From positions 1 through 18,715 of the forward strand of contig CALDHJ010000102.1 of assembly GCA_937941555.1 (NCBI GenBank): 18,715 nt of DNA, written 5' to 3'. Both the position numbers and the translations under genes were made by a program. Shown piece by piece: positions 1 to 7,661 of this stretch (within the stretch, counting starts at the first letter, position 1; each line of letters opens with the position of its first letter). Below the pieces are notes generated by a model. The model worked only from the letters and a program-made list of their open reading frames with translations. It was not told the origin of the DNA and did not search any database. This stretch comes from an uncultured Granulosicoccaceae bacterium. Its GTDB lineage: Bacteria; Pseudomonadota; Gammaproteobacteria; CALCKW01.

Positions 1-852
1 CGCAGCGACGTCTGGACAGACGGCACACCGTTCAGCATCCCGGCGCGCGACGGCCTGATGCTGCACGGCTATCTGACGCGGCCGAAGCTCCCCGCCGAAA
101 CCGGCCCGGTGCCGACCGTCCTGCTGGTGCACGGCGGCCCGTGGGCGCGCGACTACTGGGGCCACGGCGACATGGTTCAGATGCTCGCCAACCGGGGTTA
201 TGCGGTATTGCGGGTCAACTACCGTGGCTCGACCGGCTATGGCCGAGCGCACCGCGATGCCGCCAAGGGTGAGTTCGCGGGCAAGATGCACACGGACCTG
301 ATCGATACCATCGACTGGGCAATCGCCGAGGGCGTGACCGACCCGTCTCGGGTCGCCATCATGGGCGGGAGCTACGGCGGTTACGCCACCTTGGTCGGCC
401 TGACCTTCACGCCGGAGCGCTTCGCCTGCGGTATCGATCTGGTCGGGCCATCCGATCTCGCGTCCCTGCTCGAAGACGCACCGGCCTACTGGGGGCCGTT
501 CATGCCGTTCTGGCACAGCTTTGCGGGCAACCCGGCCATCCCGGCAGAGCGCGCCGATCTCGACAGCCGTTCACCGCTCTACCGCGCAGACCAATTGCAA
601 AGCCCGGTACTGATCATCCATGGCCGCAATGACCCGCGGGTCAAGGTCGACCAATCTGACCGCATGGTCGAAGCCTTGCGCGCCGCGGGCAAACCGGTGA
701 CCTACACAACCGTCGACGACGAGGGCCACGGCTTTGCCCACTGGAAAAACCAGCTCGCCTACTTCCGCGACGTCGAAGACTTCCTCGCCGGTTGCCTCGG
801 CGGGCGCAGCAGCGGCTTCGATTTCTTCTCGCTCGGCGCCTGGGCGTTCTGA
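1..852 (+). CDS. S9-family prolyl oligopeptidase-like peptidase, 3' end only
   Basis: The reading frame is open from base 1, so the 5' part (normally a beta-propeller domain) lies outside the window. The visible 283 residues are the alpha/beta-hydrolase catalytic domain of peptidase family S9, which cleaves peptides or acyl groups with a Ser-Asp-His triad. The nucleophile motif GGSYGG carries the serine at codon 370-372. The aspartate follows in HGRNDPRV, and the histidine is in DEGHGF near the C-terminus. An HGGPW oxyanion-type motif lies before the nucleophile. The order and spacing are those of S9 dipeptidyl/acylaminoacyl peptidases. The exact substrate cannot be told without the propeller. 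The C-terminal tail after the triad histidine is short and ends normally with TGA. The gene is convergent with putA. Confidence 0.9.
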   Translation, partial: RSDVWTDGTPFSIPARDGLMLHGYLTRPKLPAETGPVPTVLLVHGGPWARDYWGHGDMVQMLANRGYAVLRVNYRGSTGYGRAHRDAAKGEFAGKMHTDLIDTIDWAIAEGVTDPSRVAIMGGSYGGYATLVGLTFTPERFACGIDLVGPSDLASLLEDAPAYWGPFMPFWHSFAGNPAIPAERADLDSRSPLYRADQLQSPVLIIHGRNDPRVKVDQSDRMVEALRAAGKPVTYTTVDDEGHGFAHWKNQLAYFRDVEDFLAGCLGGRSSGFDFFSLGAWAF

Positions 853-1005
853 CGACCCGCTGAGCCACCGGCCCTCGCCGCGCGACGCACTGGTGGCGGT
901 TGCACGGTCGAAGACACGGACAAAAATCGCGTGCCAGCAGCACGGCTTCCGACGCGAGACAGGCACGGAGCCGCTACACAGACGGCCCACATGCCGCATT
1001 GGTGG

Positions 1006-1020
1006 CAGCCAGATTGGCTG
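1006..1020. terminator. Small hairpin between convergent S9 peptidase and putA (weak)
   Basis: A perfect 6-bp inverted repeat CAGCCA-GAT-TGGCTG sits just outside the putA stop codon, in the gap between two convergent genes. There is no T-run on either side, so it is not a canonical intrinsic terminator. It may be a partial or Rho-assisted stop, or chance. The remainder of the 853-1025 gap shows nothing clear. Confidence 0.25.
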
Positions 1021-1025
1021 TCACA

Positions 1026-4000
1026 CTACCCCGAACTCTCGGCCAACAGGCTCGCGTTCCCGCCCGCGGCGGTCGTGTCGATGCACACATGCCGCTCGAG
1101 CAGGAAGCGTCCGGCGTAGTCATCGGATTGCAGCAACGGCACCAGCGCACCGCCGCGCTCGGCGAGCGCGGTGCGCAGCGCTCGACACCGGTCCTCGGAC
1201 GCGTGGCAGACCACTCCGTCGAGTGGCACCAGGTCGGTCAGTTGTGCAGGTGACACGGTGCCATCGAGTCCGTAGGCCGCCTCGAGACCCGGCGCGACGC
1301 CGACAGCCGCGCAACCGAGCCCCCTGACCGCCTCGACCTGCGCGCGCGCGGCGTCGGCCGTCGGGCCGAGGCAGAGCACCACGCCGCGCGGGTAGTGCTT
1401 GAGCTGGTTGGACTCGCCGGTCGGGCCCGGCAGCGTCAGTGTCGGCTCTGGAGCCTCGTGTTTCCAGGTGCCATCGGGCGCGAGGCTGCCCGCTTGTGCC
1501 GCCAACAGCGCGTCGTTCAGACGAGTCGTCTCGATTGCGACAGCGGTTGCGGTGTCGTCGAGCGCAATCGGCACTTCGCGGTAGAAGCGCGGCACGTAGT
1601 GCGGGCCACCGGCCTTGGGGCCCGTGCCTGACAATCCTTCGCCACCAAAGGGCTGGCTGCCGACGATGGCGCCGATCTGGTTGCGGTTGATGTAGACGTT
1701 ACCTGCGCGCACGCGGCCGACGACCTGCTGCACGCGGTCATCGATGCGCGTGTGCAATCCGAAGGTCAAGCCGTAGCCCGACGCGTTGACGGCGTCGACC
1801 ACCGCGTCGATTTCATCGGCCGCGAAGCGCGCAACGTGCAACACCGGCCCGAAGATCTCTTCCTCGAGGTCGCCGATACCGCCGACACCGATAACCGCCG
1901 GCGCGACGAAATGGCCATCAGCTGTGGCGCCCGACGCGTTCAAATCGAGTTGCTTGAGCAAGCGGCCGCTCAGCCGTGCCTGCTCGACGTGCGCATCGAT
2001 GCGGGCTTTGGACGCCACATCAATGACAGGCCCGACATCGGTCGCGAGATCCCAGGGTGCCCCGAGGCGCAATTCGTCCATCGCGCCGTAAAGCATCTCG
2101 AGCACCCGATCGGCGATATCGGTTTGCAGGTAGAGCACCCGCAAGGCCGAGCAGCGCTGCCCGGCCGACTGAAAACTGGACGCGACGATGTCGCGCACGG
2201 CTTGCTCCGGCAAGGCGGTGCTGTCGACGATCATCGCGTTCAGCCCGCCGGTCTCGGCGATCAACGGGGCCGCGGGTGCAAGCGACGCCGCCATGCCGCG
2301 GTTGATGTGTTGGGCTGTCGCCGTCGAGCCGGTGAAACACACGCCGCCAACGCGCGGGTCGGCGCAGATGGCCGCACCGACCACCCGCCCGGGCCCAGGC
2401 AGGAGTTGCAAGGCGTCGCGCGGCACACCCGCTTCGTGCAGCAGTCGCACGGCTTTGGCTGCAATAAGCGCTGTTGACTCGGCGGGTTTTGCAACCACGG
2501 CGTTGCCTGCAACCAGCGCCGCCGAGAGTTGGCCTGTGAAGATGGCGAGCGGAAAATTCCAGGGCGAAATACAAGAGATAACGCCGCGCGGTGCAGTTGA
2601 CACCTCCCCGCCGGCATGGGCTTCAGCCTCGGCCGCGTAGTAGCGCAGAAAGTCCACGGCCTCGCGCAATTCGCCAACACAGTCGAGCAGGGTCTTGCCC
2701 GCTTCGCGCGCCAGCAGCGCAAAGAGCTCGCCGTAATCTCGCTCATACAAGTCCGACGCCCTGCGCAAGGCCGCCGCGCGGTCGCTCGCAGACCAGGACG
2801 ACCACTCAGTCACGGCGGCGGCGGCCATCGCGGTTTCAACGTCTTCGGCGTCGGCAAGTGCAACCCGTCCGACGAGTTCGTCCCGTTGTGCGGGGTTGCG
2901 TACCTCAAGAGTGGAGCGTTCACGATGATCTGCGTCGGTCAACATCGGCCCCGCTTCCCACACCGCGTCGGAAAACCGTTTGCGCGCAGCGTCGATCGCG
3001 GCGAGCGTCGGCGCATCGGAGAGATCGAAGCCTTTGGAATTGATGCGGGACGGCGCGTAGAGCGCGTCCGGTGCCGGAATGCCCGGGTTGGCCGCCACAC
3101 CTTCGAGCGCGAGGAACTCGGCCACGGGGTCAGCTGCGACTTCCTCAGGCGGGATGTCGGTGTCGACAATCTGGTTAACGAAAGAGCTGTTGGCGCCATT
3201 TTCGAGCAAGCGGCGCACGAGGTAGGCGAGCAGGTCGCGGTGTGCGCCGACTGGAGCGTAGATGCGGCAGCGGGTGCCGGATTCGGCCAGCACCTGTTGG
3301 TGCAGGGATTCGCCCATGCCGTGCAGGCGTTGGAATTCGAAGGCCCGGGGATCGTCCGACATCTCCATGATCGCAGACACCGTGTGCGCGTTGTGCGTGG
3401 CGAACTGCGGATACAGTCGATCAGTCATACCGAGCAGTTTCTTTGCGCAGCACAGGTACGACACGTCGGTATTGACCTTGCGGGTGTAGACCGGATAGCC
3501 GTCAAGGCCCTCGGTTTGTGCAAGCTTGACCTCGGTGTCCCAGTAGGCACCTTTGACAAGGCGCACCATCAGCCGCCGGTCGAGCTTGGCCGAGAGTGCG
3601 TAGAGCCAGTCGATGACGTGGGTCGCGCGTTGCCCGTAGGCCTGCACTACCACACCGAATCCGTCCCAGCCGGCAAGCGACGGGTCGGACACCACCGCTT
3701 CGATCACGTCGAGCGACAGCGACAGGCGGTCGGCCTCTTCGGCGTCGATGTTGAGTCCCATGCCGCCGGACTTGGCGAGCAGCGCGAGCGACCGCGTGCG
3801 CGGCACCAGCTCTTCCATCACGCGCTGGCGCTGGGCCACTTCGTAGCGCGGGTGCAGCGCCGAGAGCTTGATCGATATGCCCGGGTTCGCCCGGATGTTG
3901 TCGGCGTCGCAGGCTTTGGCGAGCTCGCCGATGGCTTCGCTGTAGGCGAGGTGGTAGCGCCGCGCGTCAGCTTCGGTGCGCGCCGCCTCGCCAAGCATGT

Positions 4001-4601
4001 CATAGGAGTAGCTGTAGCCGGTTGCCTCGAGCGGCGCAGCACGCGACATCGCCTCTTCAATAGTGCGCCCGAGCACGAACTGCGAACCGAGTTCGCGCAT
4101 TGCACGGCCCACCGCCACGCGAATGACGGGTTCGCCGAGCCGCTTGACGACGCCGTGCAGCGCGCCAATCAGGCCGCTTTCCTCCTCGTCGCGCAGCACC
4201 TTGCCAGTGAGCAGCAGCCCCCAGGTCGAGGCGTTGACAAGCGAAGAGCTCGATTTGCCAAGGTGAGCCCCCCAGGCCGAAGGCGCAATCTTGTCTTCGA
4301 TGAGGGCGTCGATGGTCTCTGAGTCGGGCACCCGCAGCAGCGCCTCGGCAAGGCACATCAGGGCCACACCCTCTGTCGTCGAAAGGCCGTACTCGGCGAG
4401 AAACACTTCCATGAGCCCGGGGTCTTCGGCGCCGCGGATGCGCGTCACGAGATCGACCGCGCGCGCCGAGATGCGTTCGCGGATGGCGGGGTCGAAGTCG
4501 GCCGCATCGAGCAGCTCCCGCAGCGCACTCGCCTCATCCTGCACGTGGGCGGCGTCGAGCCGCTGGCGCAGGCTTGTCATATCAGTGGGTTGCGTACTCA
4601 T
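1026..4601 (-). CDS. putA: Bifunctional proline dehydrogenase / L-glutamate gamma-semialdehyde dehydrogenase PutA
   Basis: PutA oxidises proline to P5C with FAD, then P5C/glutamate semialdehyde to glutamate with NAD+, channelling the intermediate. The 1191-residue protein has an N-terminal helical arm, a proline dehydrogenase barrel at about 190-480 (ISIKLSALHPRYE, RLVKGAYWD, FATHNAHT, YAPVGAHRDLLAYLVRRLLENG), and an aldehyde dehydrogenase domain at about 540-1005. Catalytic Cys817 lies in SAGQRCSALR and Glu783 in AETGG. The PutA-typical stretch SQPFGGEGLSGTGPKAGG is present, followed by a C-terminal domain of about 180 residues. The N-terminus (MSTQPTDMTSLRQRL) has no ribbon-helix-helix domain, so this is not a self-repressing PutA; length and architecture fit the non-DNA-binding, C-terminally extended type. 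The ATG overlaps the upstream regulator's TGA by 4 nt and has a GAGGAGA ribosome-binding site. Confidence 0.97.
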   Translation of the reverse strand: MSTQPTDMTSLRQRLDAAHVQDEASALRELLDAADFDPAIRERISARAVDLVTRIRGAEDPGLMEVFLAEYGLSTTEGVALMCLAEALLRVPDSETIDALIEDKIAPSAWGAHLGKSSSSLVNASTWGLLLTGKVLRDEEESGLIGALHGVVKRLGEPVIRVAVGRAMRELGSQFVLGRTIEEAMSRAAPLEATGYSYSYDMLGEAARTEADARRYHLAYSEAIGELAKACDADNIRANPGISIKLSALHPRYEVAQRQRVMEELVPRTRSLALLAKSGGMGLNIDAEEADRLSLSLDVIEAVVSDPSLAGWDGFGVVVQAYGQRATHVIDWLYALSAKLDRRLMVRLVKGAYWDTEVKLAQTEGLDGYPVYTRKVNTDVSYLCCAKKLLGMTDRLYPQFATHNAHTVSAIMEMSDDPRAFEFQRLHGMGESLHQQVLAESGTRCRIYAPVGAHRDLLAYLVRRLLENGANSSFVNQIVDTDIPPEEVAADPVAEFLALEGVAANPGIPAPDALYAPSRINSKGFDLSDAPTLAAIDAARKRFSDAVWEAGPMLTDADHRERSTLEVRNPAQRDELVGRVALADAEDVETAMAAAAVTEWSSWSASDRAAALRRASDLYERDYGELFALLAREAGKTLLDCVGELREAVDFLRYYAAEAEAHAGGEVSTAPRGVISCISPWNFPLAIFTGQLSAALVAGNAVVAKPAESTALIAAKAVRLLHEAGVPRDALQLLPGPGRVVGAAICADPRVGGVCFTGSTATAQHINRGMAASLAPAAPLIAETGGLNAMIVDSTALPEQAVRDIVASSFQSAGQRCSALRVLYLQTDIADRVLEMLYGAMDELRLGAPWDLATDVGPVIDVASKARIDAHVEQARLSGRLLKQLDLNASGATADGHFVAPAVIGVGGIGDLEEEIFGPVLHVARFAADEIDAVVDAVNASGYGLTFGLHTRIDDRVQQVVGRVRAGNVYINRNQIGAIVGSQPFGGEGLSGTGPKAGGPHYVPRFYREVPIALDDTATAVAIETTRLNDALLAAQAGSLAPDGTWKHEAPEPTLTLPGPTGESNQLKHYPRGVVLCLGPTADAARAQVEAVRGLGCAAVGVAPGLEAAYGLDGTVSPAQLTDLVPLDGVVCHASEDRCRALRTALAERGGALVPLLQSDDYAGRFLLERHVCIDTTAAGGNASLLAESSG

Positions 4602-5296
4602 GTGTCTCTCCTCGTGTCGGTAGGCACACCATCCGATAGGTCTGTTTCGGACGGGCCCCCGAACACATCAAACGTGCCGACCCAGAGCAGGGTCGCCTCG
4701 GTGTCTGTGTGGTTCCAACTGCTGTGCACCTGGTCGGACGGGTGGTGCACGGAATCGCCGCGCCGCAGCACGCGTTGCTCGCCCTCGACTTCGACCGTGA
4801 TCTCGCCGTCGAGCACGAACACCATTTCCTCGCCGGCGTGGCGAATGGGCGCAATGCGGTGACCCGGCGGCTCGTGGATCACCAGGCTGTGCAAGGTGTT
4901 GCCCGCGAACTCCGACGACAGGCGCTCGAACTGGCTCGCGCCCTCGCTGATGCGGTAAACCGGCCGTTCGCCGGCGACCGTGAAGCGCTGTTCACCGCCG
5001 GGCTGCGAGAGGAAGTGCGCCATCGGCACGTCGAGCACCTGCGCGACTGAAGCGAGCGAGGCGAGCGAGGGCTGGGTGATGCCGCGTTCGATCTGGCTGA
5101 TGAAACCCACCGACAGACCCGCGCGGTCGGCAACCGTCTGCAGTGTGAGTTGCAGCTCGCGGCGGCGCGCACGCAGGCGGACACCGAGATCGGGTGCCGC
5201 ACCGCTTGGCGCGACATCAGTAGGTGCCACACCGGTGGGCACTGCACCCTCCAGAGCCGCCACAGCAGAGGATTGGAAACCAGTTTTTTTAGTCAT
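4598..5296 (-). CDS. XRE-family transcriptional regulator with C-terminal cupin domain
   Basis: A 232-residue regulator with an HTH_3 domain at about 38-92 (LRARRRELQLTLQTVADRAG, then LSVGFISQIERGITQPSLASL) and a small cupin at about 145-215 (HAGEEMVFVLDGEITVEVEG, RRGDSVHHPSDQVHSSWN). This architecture is that of PuuR/MlrA-type XRE-cupin regulators, whose cupin senses a small metabolite. The first about 35 residues are a low-complexity linker with imperfect VAPT-like repeats. The start is taken at ATG 5296 (MTKKTGF); a TTG at 5332 would add 12 residues but has no better ribosome site. The gene overlaps putA by 4 nt, so it is co-transcribed and probably translationally coupled. It is the obvious candidate to regulate putA, taking the place of the missing PutA DNA-binding domain. 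Ligand and sign of regulation are unknown. Confidence 0.93.
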   Translation of the reverse strand: MTKKTGFQSSAVAALEGAVPTGVAPTDVAPSGAAPDLGVRLRARRRELQLTLQTVADRAGLSVGFISQIERGITQPSLASLASVAQVLDVPMAHFLSQPGGEQRFTVAGERPVYRISEGASQFERLSSEFAGNTLHSLVIHEPPGHRIAPIRHAGEEMVFVLDGEITVEVEGEQRVLRRGDSVHHPSDQVHSSWNHTDTEATLLWVGTFDVFGGPSETDLSDGVPTDTRRDT

Positions 5297-5352
5297 AGTG
5301 AAAATCTTGGCCTGCCATGCGGCTGAGGTCAAGATTTTTTAGCCAAACTAAA
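5288..5352. promoter_or_regulatory. Interrupted inverted repeat over the XRE-cupin start, probable autoregulatory operator
   Basis: The left arm is TTTAGT-N7-AAAATCTTG (5288-5309) and the right arm is CAAGATTTT-N8-ACTAAA (5330-5352). The two outer hexamers and the two inner 9-mers are perfect reverse complements, around a 20-nt centre. Within the right arm TTTAG-CCAAA-CTAAA (5338-5352) is itself a small palindrome, and a degenerate copy lies 50 bp away at 5288-5303, overlapping the start codon. The region is AT-rich against its GC-rich surroundings. Paired palindromic sites about five helical turns apart suit binding by a dimeric XRE regulator. Confidence 0.6.
5304..5332 (-). promoter_or_regulatory. 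Possible sigma70-like promoter of the XRE-cupin/putA operon
   Basis: On the minus strand TTGACC (5327-5332) is separated by 17 nt from CAAGAT (5304-5309). The -35 box is good (5/6) and the -10 box poor (3/6). Transcription from it would begin at or within a base or two of the ATG at 5296, giving a nearly leaderless mRNA, which agrees with the lack of a Shine-Dalgarno sequence there. Both boxes lie inside the inverted-repeat region. Confidence 0.35.
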
Positions 5353-5389
5353 ATTATTCAGGCCTAACCGATCACACGGCCCGGCCCTC

Positions 5390-6280
5390 TTAGCCCCCGT
5401 TTAGCCAACCATGCAGCATCAAGGCGTACCCGCTGGCGACCAAGGCCACCGCCTCCGCAGGATCGAGATCGGGCGCCAACCAGAGGGTTGTGTTGCCCCC
5501 ATACAGCGCCGCCGCCGCACGCATCCGCTGCCCGTCGGAGAACCCGACCCCGGGCAGCAACTCCCCGACCGGGACGGCGTCGGGCTCGGTTGCAGCTTGC
5601 CCGGCGGTATAGGGAGTGGCGACGAAGGCTTCAGGGAGCACGTCGGTCTTGAACGGCAGCGACCCTTTGGCAAGCGAGACTTCCGGGATGTCATCCGCTC
5701 GTTGCACCAACTGCAACAGCCAGGTCTCTTCCCCGTTGCGAATGGTGCAGAGCATCCGTGTCGCGAGCCATTCGCCGTAGTGGATCACCCGCCCGCCGCG
5801 ATCGGTCGAGTCGCCCAGCGACACGGCGGTGCGGGCCACTTCTTCGTTTTCAAGACCAACCGAATTCACCACACAGGCCGTGCGGGCACGTTGCCCATCG
5901 AGCCCAACCGTCTCGAAGCGTCGCGTAGACTCATGCTCGCTGCGGTACTGTGCGTAGGTGACCCACTCGCCGACAAAGGCACCCGCGAGGAGCAGGTTCC
6001 AGCCGGTGTTGTCGACCGTCACCTCGCTCACTGGCTCACCCGCCTGCTCGGCGGTGACGACGTCGCGCGGCGCGCGGTAGTCGACCGCTTCGATCCGATA
6101 GTCACCGAGATCGAGGTTGAAAAACTCGGGCTTGTAACGACGGGTCGGTGCCTCAACCGCTATCACACGTGCGCTGGTTTCGAATTCGCCGGGCAGCACC
6201 ACACGCTGGTAACCGAGTGAGAGGGTGACGCAGGAGGTCAGGGAAAGGGCGGCCAGGCCGATAAGACAAGGGGACTTCAT
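5390..6280 (-). CDS. Uncharacterised outer-membrane-type lipoprotein
   Basis: A 296-residue protein beginning with a lipoprotein signal peptide: MKSP, a hydrophobic stretch, then lipobox LTSC with Cys17 as the lipidated residue. Residue +2 is Val, not Asp, which by the Lol rule favours the outer membrane. The start is set at ATG 6280 because GGAG lies 9 nt upstream; in-frame TTG 6298 and ATG 6289 would put charged residues ahead of a compact signal. The body is soluble, with two further cysteines (TACVVNS, RMLCTIRNG) that might pair, and a C-terminal hydrophobic segment. I do not recognise the family and infer no function. It is followed by the XRE operator region and is divergent from the sterol-desaturase-like gene. 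Confidence 0.8.
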   Translation of the reverse strand: MKSPCLIGLAALSLTSCVTLSLGYQRVVLPGEFETSARVIAVEAPTRRYKPEFFNLDLGDYRIEAVDYRAPRDVVTAEQAGEPVSEVTVDNTGWNLLLAGAFVGEWVTYAQYRSEHESTRRFETVGLDGQRARTACVVNSVGLENEEVARTAVSLGDSTDRGGRVIHYGEWLATRMLCTIRNGEETWLLQLVQRADDIPEVSLAKGSLPFKTDVLPEAFVATPYTAGQAATEPDAVPVGELLPGVGFSDGQRMRAAAALYGGNTTLWLAPDLDPAEAVALVASGYALMLHGWLNGG

Positions 6281-6450
6281 TGCGGTCATCTCCAGCAACG
6301 AGCAACAGGGGGAACCCGGGGTGAACGCGAACCGCAGCGTCGCTATGACACTAGCTCAGATCGGGCGCCGCGGCTGCACGACACGAGCGAAACGCGCGCA
6401 CCGAGACAGACACACCGCAACCCGGAGACCGACACCGGACCGAAACTGCC

Positions 6451-7584
6451 ATGCACCAGAAACTCCTTTCGCTGCTCAAGAGCCACGGCCACCTGCCGCG
6501 CGGCCGAGGCCGCGTGACCGGTGTGATCGCGCTTGCGCTGTCGGTGTTGTGTCTGCTTGCCGCGCTTGCATTTCACTATCCCTCCTGGCTCACCACCCCG
6601 GAGCTGCGCGCGCGCTACGACGTCGACACCCTGCGCCAGATCATGCTCATCGCCATGGTCGCCGCGGCCGTACTCGCCACCTGGAACAGCATTCTCGGAC
6701 GTTCGCGCTGGCTCGCGGCCTGGTCGGTGGCAGCCTTGGTGGCCACCTGGTTACTCGGCGGCAGCGACATCCGCGTCGACGATATCGATGCAGGCGCGCC
6801 CTACCTCGGACTCGACTGGTTGATCCTCGGCCTGCTCGGCACCGCGACGGTCTTCATCACGATTGAAAAGCTGATCCCGTTTCGCACACAGCCGGTCTTT
6901 CGTGAAAGTTGGCAGCTCGACCTCGCGTACTTCGCTGTCAACCACCTGCTGATCGGATTGAGCCTGTTGGCGAGCAACCACGCGCTGGTCGCGCTGGGTC
7001 TCGACGTACGCGAACCCAACTGGGTCATGGCGCTGCCACTGTGGGCGGCCATTCTGCTCGCGGTGTTGGTGGCGGATCTCTGCCAATACTGGGTTCACCG
7101 CGCGTTGCACCAGGTGCCCTGGCTGTGGCGCGTGCACGCGATCCACCACAGTGTCGAGACCATGGACTGGCTCGCGGGGTCGCGCCTGCACGTCATCGAA
7201 ACGCTGATCGTGCGCCTGTCAGTGCTGATTCCGCTCTACGCCTGCGGCTTCTCCACCCAGGCGATCGACGGCTACATCGTGATCGTCGGGTTTCACGCCG
7301 TGTTCAACCACGCCAATGTCTCGGTCAACATCGGGTGGCTGCGCTACGTGATCGTGACGCCGAATTTCCACCACTGGCACCACGGCAGCGAACGCGCCGC
7401 AATCGACCGCAACTACGCAGCCCACTTCGCGTTCCTCGACTACCTCTTCGGCACCGCTGTGCGCTCGGAGCGCGCGTGGCCGGACCAGTACGGCGTGGTC
7501 GGCGAAACCGTGCCCCGCGGCTTCTGGGGCCAGCTGCTCTACCCGCTTCGCAGCCGCGCCCGCACAGGCGAAAAACAACGCTGA
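6451..7584 (+). CDS. Sterol desaturase / fatty acid hydroxylase superfamily membrane protein
   Basis: A 377-residue integral membrane protein with the eight-histidine di-iron signature of the FA_hydroxylase (PF04116) superfamily: HRALH (216-220), HAIHH (229-233), an intervening FNHAN His287, and PNFHHWHHG (307-311). These histidines bind the non-haem di-iron centre that uses O2 to hydroxylate or desaturate lipids. The N-terminal about 150 residues hold several hydrophobic segments before the catalytic region (TM at about 22-42, 62-80, 86-103, 118-137), a longer N-terminal membrane part than the minimal enzyme. The substrate is not deducible; bacterial relatives act on sterols, hopanoids, carotenoids, ornithine lipids or alkylglycerols. 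The start is ATG 6451, with only a weak ribosome site. A MATE gene follows 77 nt downstream on the same strand. Confidence 0.92.
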   Translation: MHQKLLSLLKSHGHLPRGRGRVTGVIALALSVLCLLAALAFHYPSWLTTPELRARYDVDTLRQIMLIAMVAAAVLATWNSILGRSRWLAAWSVAALVATWLLGGSDIRVDDIDAGAPYLGLDWLILGLLGTATVFITIEKLIPFRTQPVFRESWQLDLAYFAVNHLLIGLSLLASNHALVALGLDVREPNWVMALPLWAAILLAVLVADLCQYWVHRALHQVPWLWRVHAIHHSVETMDWLAGSRLHVIETLIVRLSVLIPLYACGFSTQAIDGYIVIVGFHAVFNHANVSVNIGWLRYVIVTPNFHHWHHGSERAAIDRNYAAHFAFLDYLFGTAVRSERAWPDQYGVVGETVPRGFWGQLLYPLRSRARTGEKQR

Positions 7585-7614
7585 CTGCGAATACGCGCTA
7601 GGCTCTGCGCGTTC

Positions 7615-7642
7615 GGAGTGCAACCCTCCCCCGCCGCACTCC
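7615..7642. repeat. Inverted repeat between the desaturase-like gene and the MATE gene
   Basis: GGAGTGC (7615-7621) and GCACTCC (7636-7642) form a perfect 7-bp stem with a 14-nt C-rich loop, ending 19 nt before the MATE start. There is no following T-run. It may be an operator or an mRNA hairpin affecting translation of the exporter. Confidence 0.4.
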
Positions 7643-7661
7643 ACCACGCCAGGCGATCTCC

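Noticed and set aside
864..897. GCCACC/GGTGGC stem after the S9 peptidase stop as a terminator
   Set aside because: The loop is over 20 nt long and there is no T-tract; such pairs are common by chance in GC-rich DNA.
2616..4322. Long open frame of 568 codons on the plus strand inside putA
   Set aside because: It is antiparallel to a clearly conserved gene in high-GC DNA, where the opposite strand often stays open. The translation is low-complexity, rich in Arg, His, Val and Gly, with no recognisable domain.
5051..5080. Repeated GCGAGCGAG-like units
   Set aside because: They encode the SLASLAS segment of the XRE HTH domain and reflect codon repetition, not a separate repeat element.
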